DNA from: Pseudonocardia kujensis
GTDB taxonomy: Bacteria > Actinomycetota > Actinomycetes > Mycobacteriales > Pseudonocardiaceae
DNA: 64,000 nt
Reading direction: 5' to 3'
Assembly: GCF_021283305.1 (NCBI RefSeq)
Contig: NZ_JAJSOK010000001.1
Span: 124,001 to 188,000, forward strand
The position numbers and the translations under genes were made by a program. Shown here one piece after another: positions 9,407-18,234 of this stretch (positions are counted from its first letter, which is position 1; every line of letters begins with the position of its first letter). The notes under the pieces were generated by a model, which saw nothing but the letters and a program-made list of their open reading frames with translations, was not told the DNA's origin and made no database searches.

Positions 9407-10826
9407 CGGCGGGCTCCAGGCCCAGCGCGGCGAGGAAGGACCTGGCCCACCGGTCCACGTCGTGCGTCATGACCTGCTTGCGCAGCGTCCGCATCCGCTT
9501 GCGGCCCTCCTCCGGCGGCATCGTCAGCGCCGCGTACAGCGTCTCCTTCACCCCGTCGGTGTCGTGCGGGTTGACGAGCAGGGCGCTGGTCAGCTCGGCC
9601 GCGGCGCCCGCGAACTCGGACAGCACCAGCGTGCCGCCGAGGTCGTGGCGGCAGGCCACGTACTCCTTGGCGACGAGGTTCATGCCGTCCCGCAGCGGCG
9701 TGACGAGCATGACGTCCGCGGCCAGGAAGAAGGCCGCCAGCTCCTCGCGGGGGAGCGACTGGTGCAGGTAGTGCACGGCGGGGTGGCCGACCTTCGCGAA
9801 CTCGCCGTTGATCCGGCCGACGGAGAGCTCGATGTCGTCGCGCATCCGCTGGTAGTGCTCCACGCGCTCCCGGCTCGGCGTGGCGAGCTGGATCATCACC
9901 GCGTCCTCGGCGGTGATCCGGCCCTCCGCCAGCAGCTCGTGGAAGGCCCGCAGCCGGACGTCGATGCCCTTGGTGTAGTCCAGCCGGTCGACCCCGAGGA
10001 TGATCTTCTTGGGGGTGCCGAGGTCCTCGCGGATCTCCGCCGCCCGCTTGACCACGGCGTCGGTGCGGGAGAGCTGGTCGAGCTGCGCCGCGTCGATGGA
10101 GATCGGGAAGGCGCCCAGCTTCACGGTGCGCCGCCCGACCGTGACCTCGTTGCGGTTGCGGACGGCCCCGGCGCCGGCGAGGCGCGTGGCGAGCCAGCGG
10201 AAGTTCCGCACGCCGCCCGCGGTGTGGAAGCCGATGACGTCCGCGCCGAGCAGACCCTCGACGATCCGGGTCCGCCAGGGCAGCTGCATGAACAGCTCGG
10301 TGGGCGGGAACGGGATGTGCAGGAAGAAGCCGATCCGCAGGTCGGGGCGCAGATCGCGGAGCATCCCGGGCATCAGCTGCAGCTGGTAGTCCTGGATCCA
10401 GACGGTGGCGTTCTCGGCGGCGACCTTCGCGGTGTAGTCGGCGAAACGCTGGTTGACCTTCACGTACGCCTGCCACCAGTGCCGGTGGAAGGCCGGCGGG
10501 GCCACGACGTCGTGGTACAGCGGCCAGAGCGTGCCGTTGGAGAAGCCCTCGTAGTAGTTCTCGACCTCCTCCGCGGTGAGGCCGACGGGGTGCAGCTGCA
10601 GGCCGTCCTCCACGAGCGGGCCCACGTCCGCGTCGGGCACCCCGGGCCAGCCGATCCACGCGCCGTCCCGCGCGCGCAGCATGGGCTCGAGGGCGGTGAC
10701 GAGCCCGCCGGGGCTGCGCTTCCAGCGCTTGCTCCCGTCGGGCAGTTTCTCCAGGTCCACGGGCAGCCGGTTGGCCACGACCACGAAATCGGGCGGCGGA
10801 AGCTCGGACGAACTGTTGCGGGCCAC
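9399..10826 (-). CDS. otsA: Alpha,alpha-trehalose-phosphate synthase
   Basis: 475 aa GT20 glycosyltransferase joining UDP- or GDP-glucose to glucose-6-phosphate. It opens with [13 protein letters not shown] and [16 protein letters not shown] (phosphate/glucosyl binding). [52 protein letters not shown] and [16 protein letters not shown] are the conserved catalytic and nucleotide-binding blocks, complete and in order. It is the first gene of otsA-otsB. The gap to the thrE-like gene behind it is 56 nt, so read-through is possible. Confidence 0.97.
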   Translation of the reverse strand: MARNSSSELPPPDFVVVANRLPVDLEKLPDGSKRWKRSPGGLVTALEPMLRARDGAWIGWPGVPDADVGPLVEDGLQLHPVGLTAEEVENYYEGFSNGTLWPLYHDVVAPPAFHRHWWQAYVKVNQRFADYTAKVAAENATVWIQDYQLQLMPGMLRDLRPDLRIGFFLHIPFPPTELFMQLPWRTRIVEGLLGADVIGFHTAGGVRNFRWLATRLAGAGAVRNRNEVTVGRRTVKLGAFPISIDAAQLDQLSRTDAVVKRAAEIREDLGTPKKIILGVDRLDYTKGIDVRLRAFHELLAEGRITAEDAVMIQLATPSRERVEHYQRMRDDIELSVGRINGEFAKVGHPAVHYLHQSLPREELAAFFLAADVMLVTPLRDGMNLVAKEYVACRHDLGGTLVLSEFAGAAAELTSALLVNPHDTDGVKETLYAALTMPPEEGRKRMRTLRKQVMTHDVDRWARSFLAALGLEPADG

Positions 10827-10882
10827 GTGATCCTCCTCGCGCCGCCGGCGCGGCCGTCGCCGGCGGATCCTCGAGGAGAACC

Positions 10883-12334
10883 CTACTGACCGCCGGGCAG
10901 GTTCGCGGGTTCCGAATCTTCGACGTCGGCGGGCGCGGCGGACTCGGTCTCGCCCGAGACGCTCCGCAGCCGCGGCCGGGCGAGGAACTCACCGAAGGTG
11001 ACGCCGGCCGCGAGCGCCAGTCCGATGGCCAGCGCGAGCGTGACCGTGACCAGGCCTTCGGAGAGCCCTTCGACCGCGAGCTGGTAGAAGCCGCGGTACG
11101 CGGTCAGACCGGGCAGCAGCGGCGTGACCCCGGCGAGCGTCACGACCAGCGAGGACACCTGCCGGGTCCGCCGCAGCAGTCCGGCCCCGATGCCGATCAC
11201 GATGGCCGAGATCCCCGTGGCGGCCACCGGTCCGATGCCCGAGTACTGGTTCAGCCCGCTGTAGACGCCCCAGCTCACCGCACCCGTCCCGGCCGCGAAC
11301 AGCAGCGCGCGCAACGGCGCGTAGCCCGCCAGGGCGTAGCCGGCGGCAGCCACCGCACCTGCGAGGAGGGCCAATGTGAAGCGCCCGACGCTCGCCGACA
11401 CGGTGCCCGCGACGTCGAGCGCGACGCCGACCGCGAAACCCAGCTTCAGGCCCAGGACGACGCCGGTCAGCAGGCCCGCCGACAGGAGTGTGATCTCCGC
11501 GACCCGACCTGCCGCGGTGACGTAGTAGCCGGAGATCGCGTCCTGCACGGTGCCGACCACGGACAGCCCGGACAGCAGCACGGTGATCGACGACGCCACC
11601 ACCAGCGACGGCCGCGTGCCCGGCGGGAACAGCCCCAGCGCGAACAGCCCGATCGTCACGGTCGTGGCCAGCAGGCCGCCCGTGACCTGCTGGAAGAAGG
11701 CCGGCAGGCCCCAGCGGTTCAGGATCCGCCCGATGCGGTCGATCGCGCCCGTGACCAGGAAAGCCGTGATCGCCGTCACGGCGCCGCCCCCGAGCAGGAT
11801 CGCGATCGAGCCGGCCAGCGCGCCCCAGCCCGCCGTCGCCGTCCAGCGCGGGTAGGGATGGCGGGCGTTGATCGCGTCGTCGAGCGCGCGGGCCGCGGCC
11901 CGCACGTCGAGCCGGCCCTCCATCACGGCGTGGACCACGGTGTCGACGGCTGCGAGCCGGGTCAGGTCCAGCGTCTTGTACTTGACCAGCCGCATCGACG
12001 TGACCGGCGAGGCCGCGTTGCCGCGGTGGCAGCAGATCGTGATGGAGGTGAACGTGATGTCCACGTCCACCGCAGGCAGGCCGCAGATCTCCGCGAGCCG
12101 CAGCATGAGGTCTGTGACCACCCCGACGCTCTCCCCGCTGGAGAGCTGCACCTCGCCCACCCGCATGCAGAAGTCGAGGACCTCCTGCACCCGGGCGTCG
12201 TCGGGAACCTGCGGCCCGACCATGAGCATGGGCAGCGTCGGCGGACCCGCCGCGAGGAGTCGGCGGGCGTCGCGCTTCAGCGTCGCCCGGAGCCGGTTCG
12301 CCAGCCGCTCGGCGGGGTTGAGCTCGTCCACCAC
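10883..12334 (-). CDS. ThrE-family threonine/serine exporter
   Basis: 483 aa membrane protein. The soluble N-terminal part (about 25-160) carries the ThrE/DUF1212 signature, with [28 protein letters not shown] and [11 protein letters not shown]. About ten membrane segments follow ([21 protein letters not shown] onward), and the second half corresponds to the ThrE_2/DUF3815 module. Family members export threonine and serine by proton-motive force. The start is the GTG at 12334. ATG-bearing alternatives are absent nearby. It is not linked to amino-acid biosynthesis genes here. Confidence 0.88.
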   Translation of the reverse strand: MVDELNPAERLANRLRATLKRDARRLLAAGPPTLPMLMVGPQVPDDARVQEVLDFCMRVGEVQLSSGESVGVVTDLMLRLAEICGLPAVDVDITFTSITICCHRGNAASPVTSMRLVKYKTLDLTRLAAVDTVVHAVMEGRLDVRAAARALDDAINARHPYPRWTATAGWGALAGSIAILLGGGAVTAITAFLVTGAIDRIGRILNRWGLPAFFQQVTGGLLATTVTIGLFALGLFPPGTRPSLVVASSITVLLSGLSVVGTVQDAISGYYVTAAGRVAEITLLSAGLLTGVVLGLKLGFAVGVALDVAGTVSASVGRFTLALLAGAVAAAGYALAGYAPLRALLFAAGTGAVSWGVYSGLNQYSGIGPVAATGISAIVIGIGAGLLRRTRQVSSLVVTLAGVTPLLPGLTAYRGFYQLAVEGLSEGLVTVTLALAIGLALAAGVTFGEFLARPRLRSVSGETESAAPADVEDSEPANLPGGQ

Positions 12335-12399
12335 AGGGCAAGGCTGCCAAACGACCGCGGCGCTCTACGATGTGGGCTGCCGGGCGTGAGTCCGGTGGT

Positions 12400-12471
12400 G
12401 CCGGTGTAGCTCAGTGGTAGAGCAACTGTCTTGTAAACAGTAGGTCGTCGGTTCGATCCCGACCTCCGGCT
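12400..12471 (+). tRNA. tRNA-Thr (anticodon UGU)
   Basis: 72 nt and a complete cloverleaf: acceptor GCCGGTG with CTCCGGC, D-stem GCTC/GAGC, anticodon stem ACTGT/ACAGT with loop CTTGTAA (anticodon TGT), variable AGGTC, T-stem GTCGG/CCGAC with loop TTCGATC, and discriminator T. The acceptor stem has one T-T mismatch at pair 6-67. CCA is not encoded. It marks the boundary between core genes and an accessory region full of gene remnants. Confidence 0.95.
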
Positions 12472-12569
12472 CGGCTCTGACCAGCAGGTTCTGGTTGGCT
12501 TCAGTGAGACGAAAACGTCGCGTGGCATCAACCGTGGCGCGAACGCCGTTGTCTTGCTTCCACGGCGCG

Positions 12570-12835
12570 AGCGTCGGCGCCCGGCCAGAGGTCCTCCGCG
12601 CCCTGACACCGGGCAACCGGGCCGAGCCGAAGATGCTGTCCTTCCACGCCCACCGCAGCCTCACCGACCGCGACACCTTTGTGCTGGTGGAGCACTACAG
12701 CGACCCGGACGGCTACGACGAGCACCGGGCGACCGCCGCGTTCCGGGAGCACGTGCTCAAGATCTACTGCCCCGTCTGCGGGATCGGCAGATAGGTACCT
12801 ACGAGCTCCTGGAAGCAGATGGCGACGACGAGTGA
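12570..12835 (+). pseudogene. Antibiotic-biosynthesis-monooxygenase (ABM) domain protein, frameshifted
   Basis: One frame reads LSFHAHRSLTDRDTFVLVEH followed by YSDPDGYDEHRATAAF, the core of a small ABM/quinol-monooxygenase domain. After about 12755 the similarity continues in another frame as DLLPRLRDRQIGTYELLEAD, a typical ABM ending, stopping at 12835. The N-terminal part before about 12600 is poorly preserved. At least one frameshift and a decayed 5' end make this a pseudogene lying directly behind tRNA-Thr. Confidence 0.6.
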
Positions 12836-12914
12836 CCCTGCACCCGAGCCGGGACAAGGGGGTTGCCTGAAGCCATGGCCTGGTACGGCACCGGATCATC
12901 GAATGTTGTTGGCC

Positions 12915-13110
12915 ATGCCGGAGACTTCCCTCTCTGCAACCAGGCCCACGGACGACCTTGAGATGATCGGTCGCGCCGAGTGCTTACGGCTGCTGAAAGC
13001 CTCGGACGGGTGATCTACACCGAGCACGCCATGCCCGCGGCACATCCGGTGACATATGTGCTCGTCGGCGAGAAGGTGCTCTTCGCAGCCGTGTGTTTGG
13101 CGGCTGCTCG
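12915..13110 (+). pseudogene. Pyridoxamine-5'-phosphate-oxidase-like protein remnant
   Basis: From the ATG at 12915 the frame gives DLEMIGRAECLRLLKASDG and stops. The continuing frame gives SLGRVIYTEHAMPAAHPVTY followed by VLVGEKVLF, the usual [PV]-x-G-R-[VL]-x-[FY]-T-x-x-x-x-P-x-x-x-P-V-x-[FY] start of PPOX_2/flavin-reductase-fold proteins. Similarity fades after about 13110. A frameshift near 13005 and the loss of the C-terminal half mark it as a remnant. From 13110 to 13381 I see nothing coding. Confidence 0.55.
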
Positions 13111-13381
13111 TTCACCAGCAGCGCGACTCCGGCCCGCTGAACGGTCTCCGCTGGCGGCAACGCCTTTCGTCTACACCACTGATTCATACCAGTCGCGGTG
13201 ACCGCCCACAGTCGACGGCGGGGACAGCTGCGCTCAGAGCGACGAAATGACCACCACATGCACCGACGACGCGCTGCAGGGGCGTGGAAAGACCGCTCGT
13301 CAGCTGAGCTGAGGCCGCGGAGTGGCTCGTGCAAACCCACGGTGGGCGCCTTCTGGATCACCGTGACGCGCTCAGCGCTGG

Positions 13382-14065
13382 TCAGCTAGAGGCAGCCAGC
13401 GATTCCTCGGGTGCGCGCTGCCACGCGACCTTGAGGCGTTCGAGATGGTTCGCGAGATGGTGGGTCGCTGCCTCGTGCGCCGACTCCGGATCGCCCGCTT
13501 CGAGGGCCCGGAGGATCGCGGTGTGCTCGGAGAGCATGTCGTCCAGGTGCGGTCCCCACGGCGTCGAGTACGTGGCGATCATGATCTTGGATTGGATCCG
13601 GGTGAGGTTCTCGACGAGGCATGCGTTCCCGCTGTGGGCCTGAACCTGCTGATGGAATTCGAGGTCGGCCGCGCGCACGGCTCCCGTGTCTCCGGCCTGC
13701 ACGGCCCGGTCCAGACGATCGTGAATAGCCCGCAGTTGGTCGAGGTCGGCCCGGTTCAGTGAAGGCGCAGCGAGGCGGGCGGCTAGCCCTTCCAGCGCGC
13801 ACCGTACAACCAGGGCGTCCAGCAACTCGTCGCGACTCGGCTCGGCGATCAACGCCCCGCCCGCGGTCAGGCGGATCAGTCCCTCGTTGACGAGTCGCTC
13901 GAGCGCAGCGCGTACCGGGCTTCGGCTCATCCCCAGCTCAGCGGCCAGCGTCACCACGCTGACCTTCTCCCCAGGGCGGAAGTGCCCGTCGAGGACGGCG
14001 CTCCGCAACTGGTCATAGGCCAGCTCGGCCAAGCTGCCGGGCCGGGCCACCTGTTCGAGTGCCAT
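13382..14065 (-). CDS. GntR-family regulator, FadR/FCD subfamily, probable controller of the 13-24 kb island
   Basis: 227 aa. Winged helix at about residues 12-75 (AYDQLRSAVLDGHFRPGEKV, LGMSRSPVRAALERLVNEGL), then an all-helical FCD effector domain (85-215). The FCD domain carries the usual metal/carboxylate-site residues in DLEFHQQVQAHSGN, LSEHTAILRALEAGD and AATHHLANHLERL. FCD regulators respond to organic acids. A 17-bp palindrome (CTGCATGC-T-GCATGCAG) lies in the divergent promoter, and a 14/17 copy lies 31-47 nt before this gene's start. The same palindrome recurs at 21.9 kb, so this protein is the natural candidate to bind all four sites. Direct evidence of binding is absent. Confidence 0.9.
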   Translation of the reverse strand: MALEQVARPGSLAELAYDQLRSAVLDGHFRPGEKVSVVTLAAELGMSRSPVRAALERLVNEGLIRLTAGGALIAEPSRDELLDALVVRCALEGLAARLAAPSLNRADLDQLRAIHDRLDRAVQAGDTGAVRAADLEFHQQVQAHSGNACLVENLTRIQSKIMIATYSTPWGPHLDDMLSEHTAILRALEAGDPESAHEAATHHLANHLERLKVAWQRAPEESLAASS

Positions 14066-14095
14066 CGACTGCCCCTACGTCCCCTACCTCATCGG

Positions 14096-14112
14096 TTGCA
14101 TGCAGCGTACAG
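14096..14112. promoter_or_regulatory. Weaker copy of the island palindrome upstream of gntR
   Basis: TTGCATGCAGCGTACAG matches the perfect 17-mer at 14 of 17 positions. It sits 31-47 nt upstream of the GntR start codon on the minus strand, a suitable place for weaker autoregulation. No -35-like hexamer is placed relative to it as in the other three sites. Confidence 0.6.
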
Positions 14113-14134
14113 GTGGCAGCTCAGGCTCGCCCGC

Positions 14135-14163
14135 TTGACAGATCTGCATGCTGCATGCAGCAT
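14135..14163 (+). promoter_or_regulatory. Promoter with embedded 17-bp palindromic operator for the flavin reductase operon
   Basis: TTGACA (14135-14140), a 17-nt spacer and CAGCAT (14158-14163) form the promoter. The perfect palindrome CTGCATGCTGCATGCAG occupies 14144-14160, starting at spacer position 4 and running into the -10. Exactly the same geometry recurs in two promoters at 21.9 kb. Binding there would block RNA polymerase, so repression relieved by a pathway metabolite is the likely logic. Confidence 0.7.
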
Positions 14164-14206
14164 AGCTCGGCATCTCTTTCTCGACGACTGGTTCAGGGTG
14201 GCGTCA

Positions 14207-14707
14207 GTGTCGTTGCACGAGCTTGACAGCCGGCAGGTCAGTGAGGCGGACTTCCGCGCGGCCATGGGTTCGGTGTGTGGTCCGGTGACGGTGGTGACCG
14301 CGGCGGAGGGCGGAGCACCGCGGGGGACGACGGTGAGCGCGTTCTGCTCGCTGTCGCTGCGCCCGCCGCTGGTGATGGTCGCGTTGGATCTTTCGTCGCG
14401 TCTGCTCGCCCACATCCGCCGGTCACAGCGTTTCGGGGTGAACCTTCTGGGCCGTCACCAGGTCGACCTCGCGCGCGTGTTCGCGACGAAGGGCGATGAG
14501 AAGTTCGCTGGGGTCGCCTGGCGCTCGGCGCAGGGGGTGCCGCGGCTGGATGGGGCCGCGGGCTGGCTTGCGTGCGATCTGGACGCGCTGGTGCCGTGTG
14601 GTGACCACGCCATCGTCGTCGGCGCGGTGACCGACGCTCATTCCGCTGACGCGGAGCCGCTGGGGTATGTCCGGCAGAGCTTCGGCGTGCTCGCACCTCC
14701 GGCCTAG
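14207..14707 (+). CDS. Flavin reductase family protein (monooxygenase reductase component)
   Basis: 166 aa, the usual length for the HpaC/RutF-type split-barrel FMN reductases, which supply FMNH2 to a separate oxygenase. FRAAMGSVCGPVTVVTAAEG, RGTTVSAFCSLSLRPPLVMV and FGVNLLGRHQVDLARVFA are the conserved FMN-binding blocks, and HAIVVGAVTDAH lies near the end. The GTG at 14207 was chosen because AGGGTGG is 5 nt ahead; GTG at 14198 is the alternative. Its operon and shared operator link it to the luciferase-like oxygenases at 19.3 and 22.9 kb. Confidence 0.88.
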   Translation: MSLHELDSRQVSEADFRAAMGSVCGPVTVVTAAEGGAPRGTTVSAFCSLSLRPPLVMVALDLSSRLLAHIRRSQRFGVNLLGRHQVDLARVFATKGDEKFAGVAWRSAQGVPRLDGAAGWLACDLDALVPCGDHAIVVGAVTDAHSADAEPLGYVRQSFGVLAPPA

Positions 14708-14757
14708 ATCGCGGCGCGCGTCGCGTCTCCCAGACGAGAAGAAGGCGATTGGTTGTG

Positions 14758-15405
14758 ATGTTGACCAGTGCAATGAGTGCGCCGGTTGCGCCGGGCTTGC
14801 AGCGCGGCGAGTGCGTCGTGCTCCTGGCCGGTGCAGACGGGTCTCGGGAAGGCGGTGCACTCCTCGTTCTCGCCGCCGCGACCACCACGGCCGCGACCGT
14901 GGCGTTCGTCGTGCGCTACAGCAGCGGTCTGTTGCAGGTGACGGTCACCGACGAGGACTGCGTGCGCCTTCAGCTACCCCCGATGGTCCCGTGGCCGGCT
15001 GCTTCCGGTGGGCTCACCGTGTCGGTGGACCACGCGGTGGAGTGCACGACCGGGATCTCCGCGTCTGACCGTGCGCGAACGATCCGTGCCCTCGCTGCGC
15101 CTGACTCGACCCCGGCGACCTTCGTTCGTCCTGGCCACGTGCTTCCCTACCGGATCCCTACGCCCGGAAGCCTCTCTCGCGGCAACATCAGCAGCGGCGG
15201 TGGCGAGAACGCCGCGCTGGCCGCGGCATCCCTGATCGGAGCGTGTGGCCTGGGGCCGCATGCGGCCTATGCGCACCTCGTCACCGACGAGAGCGCCCCT
15301 CATCTCGCCACGATCGAGGACGGGTATCGCTTCGCGGCCGAGCACCGACTCGACGTGGTGACCACGGCCACGGCACCGCGGGAGCTCATTGGGTCGATCT
15401 CCTGA
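14758..15405 (+). CDS. Degenerate RibB-like (3,4-dihydroxy-2-butanone 4-phosphate synthase fold) protein
   Basis: 215 aa. VAFVVRYSSGLLQVTVTDED, CVRLQLPPMV, CTTGISASDRARTIRALA and TFVRPGHVLPYR follow RibB over most of its length. However, the acidic active-site loop (normally DEDRENEGD) reads DGSREGGAL, keeping only Asp, Arg and Glu. The HTEA metal-site motif reads GGGENA, without the metal-binding His. Normal DHBP synthesis is therefore doubtful. The frame is open throughout, so it is not simply decayed. The gene follows the flavin reductase by 50 nt in the same operon. It could be a flavin- or sugar-phosphate-related enzyme with altered chemistry, or a binding protein. The start at ATG 14758 is preferred; GTG 14755 is possible. 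Confidence 0.75.
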   Translation: MLTSAMSAPVAPGLQRGECVVLLAGADGSREGGALLVLAAATTTAATVAFVVRYSSGLLQVTVTDEDCVRLQLPPMVPWPAASGGLTVSVDHAVECTTGISASDRARTIRALAAPDSTPATFVRPGHVLPYRIPTPGSLSRGNISSGGGENAALAAASLIGACGLGPHAAYAHLVTDESAPHLATIEDGYRFAAEHRLDVVTTATAPRELIGSIS

Positions 15406-15521
15406 CTATCGGCCCTCGCTACCGGTCCGCACACCCGGCCGGCCTGCCGGCCCTGCGCCATCAGCCCGGGCCGGCCATGAAACCAAACGCGCCAGCGCGA
15501 ACCCCAACAGGAGGGCCCCTC

Positions 15522-16421
15522 ATGCGCATTGCCAATCTGTCCGGTCGGGCCTGCCTGGTGGCGGGGAGCCCGGGGACCGAGCGGGCGATCGAGATCAGCG
15601 TGGCGTCCGGCGGCCGCTTCAGCTCCAGTTTCGACGAGCTGTATGACCAGTGGGACCAGGTACAGCGCTGGGGCGGCGACCTCGACCCCGACGCTGCGGC
15701 GAGGCTCGGGATTCCGATCGATCGCGCCCTGCTGGGACCGCCGTCGCCGTCGCCGTCGCAGGTCTTCGCGATCGGGCTCAACTATGATCAACACGCCGCC
15801 GAGTCGGGTTTCGAAGTGCCGGCGGATCTGCCGCCAACCTTCACCAAGTACGTTTCGAGTTTCACCGGCCCCGACAGCGTGGTCGAACTGCCCGCGGGTG
15901 GGCAGATCGACTGGGAGGTCGAGCTCGTCGCCGTCATCGGTCGTCGCGCCTCCGCCGTGAGCGAGGCTGAGGCCTGGTCACACGTTGCCGGCCTCACGCT
16001 TGGCCAGGACCTCTCGGACCGAGGCTCACAGTTCCTCGGCCCGGCTCCGCAGTTCTCACTCGCCAAGTCCTTTGCCGGCTTCTCGCCGCAGGGCCCGTGG
16101 CTGGTGACGCCGGACGAGCTCTCCGACCCGGACGACGTTGAGATCGGCTGCCGACTCGACGGAGCTGAGGTGCAGAAGGCACGTACCCGCCAGCTCATCT
16201 TCCCCGTCTCCGCGCTGGTGGCCCGCTTGTCGCGGATCGTCACCCTCTGGCCGGGTGACGTGATCTTCACCGGCACGCCGGCCGGTGTCGGGATGGGGTG
16301 TACGCCGCCGCGCTTCGTCGAGTGCGGCTCGCGGCTCGACAGCTGGGCCGAAGGCATCGGCGAACTGCACCAGACCTTCGTCAACTCCCCAACTCCCACA
16401 TCCCGGCAGCCGTCCGAATAA
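15522..16421 (+). CDS. Fumarylacetoacetate hydrolase (FAH) family protein
   Basis: 299 aa. The FAH fold cleaves C-C bonds of acylpyruvate-type intermediates or hydrates/decarboxylates related acids, using Mg(II). VFAIGLNYDQHAAESG opens the catalytic domain, IDWEVELVAVIGR contributes the E-x-E metal ligands and LGQDLSDRG the Asp. SFAGFSPQGPWLVTPDEL and WPGDVIFTGTPAGVGMG are the family blocks. The N-terminal 80 residues are the usual small lid domain. The start is the ATG at 15522 with AGGAGGG ahead. In context it is the likely ring-fission-product or acylpyruvate hydrolase of the island pathway. Confidence 0.9.
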   Translation: MRIANLSGRACLVAGSPGTERAIEISVASGGRFSSSFDELYDQWDQVQRWGGDLDPDAAARLGIPIDRALLGPPSPSPSQVFAIGLNYDQHAAESGFEVPADLPPTFTKYVSSFTGPDSVVELPAGGQIDWEVELVAVIGRRASAVSEAEAWSHVAGLTLGQDLSDRGSQFLGPAPQFSLAKSFAGFSPQGPWLVTPDELSDPDDVEIGCRLDGAEVQKARTRQLIFPVSALVARLSRIVTLWPGDVIFTGTPAGVGMGCTPPRFVECGSRLDSWAEGIGELHQTFVNSPTPTSRQPSE

Positions 16422-16577
16422 GCGGTCGTTCCGCGCTGGTGCGCCCCCGAGTCAGGGCCGCCCGGGACCCCCGAGTGTCTCGATCTTTTCGCATTCTGCC
16501 CCACCCCCTACTTCTCGGCACTCACCCATCGCGCAAGGATCCTCACAGAAGACATCACGAGCACTCGAAGGAACGTC

Positions 16578-16994
16578 ATGCAGCTCCCTGAATCGGCACG
16601 CGAACTCATTCTCAGCGGCGCGATCGCTCACATGGTCACGATCAACCCCGACGGCGGGCCGCAGGTCAGCAACATCTGGGTCGACGTAGACGGCGACGAC
16701 CTGATCTCCGGCCATTTCGGCGAATACCGGAAGATCAGGAACATTCGCCGCGACCCCCGGGTTGCGTACTCCTTCACGGCGCCGGAGCCCATGCCGAATG
16801 GGATGCACCCCAACCTTGTCCTCTACGGCACCGCCGAAATCCTCGAAGGTGGTGCTCCCGAGCTCGTCCCCCGACTCGCACTGCGCTACGTGGCCCCGGA
16901 CTTCGACTACCCGGTGCCAGAAGGCCGGCCGGCGGGGTTCACGATCCGCACGACGATTCGCCGGATCGCCGGCGTAGGCCCCTGGATCGGCTGA
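16578..16994 (+). CDS. PPOX-class (pyridoxamine 5'-phosphate oxidase fold) F420/FMN-dependent protein
   Basis: 138 aa split beta-barrel. LILSGAIAHMVTINPDGGPQ, VSNIWVDVDGDDLISGHFGE and KIRNIRRDPRVAYSF are the standard opening of PPOX-class F420-dependent oxidoreductases. The C terminus (GFTIRTTIRRIAGVGPW) is also typical. Such proteins bind F420 or FMN in a dimer interface and reduce or oxidise small substrates. The start is the ATG at 16578, 156 nt after the FAH gene. It may handle the redox partner of the luciferase-like enzyme at 19.3 kb. Confidence 0.85.
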   Translation: MQLPESARELILSGAIAHMVTINPDGGPQVSNIWVDVDGDDLISGHFGEYRKIRNIRRDPRVAYSFTAPEPMPNGMHPNLVLYGTAEILEGGAPELVPRLALRYVAPDFDYPVPEGRPAGFTIRTTIRRIAGVGPWIG

Positions 16995-17014
16995 TCGCTG
17001 CCTGAAGGAGCGCT

Positions 17015-17338
17015 ATGTCCAATGATGGTCCTGGCCGGTCGAGTATCGGCGACATCGCCCCGACACTCGCTGCCCTCACCGACGACATCCTCTACGACCA
17101 GATCTGGGAACGGCCTGACCTCGACAAGCGCGACCGCAGCCTGGTCACGGTCGCTGCACTCGTCGCGCTCTACCGACGTGATGAACTCGACCTACACCTG
17201 CGGACGGCACTGCAGAACGGCGTGACTCTCGATGAGCTCGTCGAACTGATCACCCATCTCGCCTTCTACACGGGATGGCCAAACTCAGTCACAGCACTGA
17301 ACCGGCTCCGGACGATTCTTCTCGAGCAGACGCCGTAG
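17015..17338 (+). CDS. Carboxymuconolactone decarboxylase family protein
   Basis: 107 aa, the normal single-domain CMD length. DKRDRSLVTVAALVALYRRD and LITHLAFYTGWPNSVTALN are the family signatures. No cysteine is present, so it is not an AhpD-type disulfide reductase, and it resembles the PcaC-like decarboxylase branch. PcaC decarboxylates gamma-carboxymuconolactone, but here the partner genes of the protocatechuate pathway are missing. The true substrate is unknown. It starts 20 nt after the PPOX gene with GAAGGAG ahead, probably in the same operon. Confidence 0.87.
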   Translation: MSNDGPGRSSIGDIAPTLAALTDDILYDQIWERPDLDKRDRSLVTVAALVALYRRDELDLHLRTALQNGVTLDELVELITHLAFYTGWPNSVTALNRLRTILLEQTP

Positions 17339-17456
17339 CGGTGCGCGCTCGCGGGACCTCGCCCAGTCGAGGTCATTGACGAGCAGCGCATGTTCGGCGG
17401 AGCGGGAAACCCCCCAGCGAGCCGACCCGAGTAACCCTTCGATTGGAGAGCCAGAT

Positions 17457-17978
17457 ATGAGCATTCGCGGGATCGAGCACATCGGAATCACCGTCCCAGA
17501 TATCAAGCAAGCAACCGAGTTCTTCGTGAACGCCTTCGACGCCATCTACATGTACGACATTATCGATTCACCGATTGGTGGAGAATGGATCGAGGAGGGG
17601 CTCGGAGTGCCCGAGGGGACAACGATCCAGTCGATTCGGGTATTGCGACTCGGCAATGGTCCGAATATCGAACTTTTCGACTACTCGACAGCGGGGCAAC
17701 AGGCAGCCGCCCTGCCCTGCGACCTGGGCTATCAGCATGTCGCGATCTTTGTAGACGACATCGCCGCGGCATCAGAGAAGCTGGAAAGGGCCGGTGCTCG
17801 GATCCTGGGGGGCGGGGCGCATGATCTGCCGGGAGCCGAAGCGGGCGAGGGGTGCCAGTTCCTGTACGCCAAGACGCCGTGGGGGAGCACCATTGAGCTC
17901 GTCACGTATTCCTCCCTGCAGGCTTACCACGCTGTGACCACTTTCCGTAAGTGGACGCCGGAGCCCAGTTCAAAGTAG
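17457..17978 (+). CDS. VOC-family protein (glyoxalase/dioxygenase fold)
   Basis: 173 aa from the ATG at 17457. IEHIGITVPDIKQATEFFVN opens the first module and LGYQHVAIFVDDIAAASEKL the second. GSTIELVTYSSLQAY supplies the third metal ligand, so the His/His/Glu metal triad is complete. Comparable proteins are lactoylglutathione-lyase-like isomerases or small extradiol-type dioxygenases. G+C content looks lower than in the core genes, in keeping with acquired DNA. It probably acts on an intermediate of the island pathway. Confidence 0.85.
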   Translation: MSIRGIEHIGITVPDIKQATEFFVNAFDAIYMYDIIDSPIGGEWIEEGLGVPEGTTIQSIRVLRLGNGPNIELFDYSTAGQQAAALPCDLGYQHVAIFVDDIAAASEKLERAGARILGGGAHDLPGAEAGEGCQFLYAKTPWGSTIELVTYSSLQAYHAVTTFRKWTPEPSSK

Positions 17979-18234
17979 CTCGCACGCTCCACAACGACCC
18001 GATCGCGAACGGCTCGCGCGATCTCGCCTGCGAAATCCACCTTGCGGGTTCTTGCGGTTCGAATCGCTGGGGCGAACAAGTAACTGCGGCGATGGTGAAG
18101 GATCTTCCGCGCAATCGAGGCTTCCTGGCCCTGGTGCCTCGGCCTTCTTCCCACGCTGATCGCGATTTTGTTCGGCGGACCGCGGCTAGAGCCCGATGGG
18201 GATCGACCGGTGGGCACCTGGAGGAGCGAGAGCA

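Noticed and set aside
14600-14757. FMN riboswitch before the RibB-like gene
   Set aside because: The 50-nt gap is too short and lacks the conserved AGGGC/GGGG blocks. The gene follows the flavin reductase in an operon.
17015-17338. AhpD-type alkyl hydroperoxide reductase
   Set aside because: No cysteine is present, so the CxxC redox centre is missing.
17979-18234. Possible gene or regulatory element between the VOC and MDR genes
   Set aside because: Short open frames exist, but none has similarity or a start site, and the island palindrome is absent.
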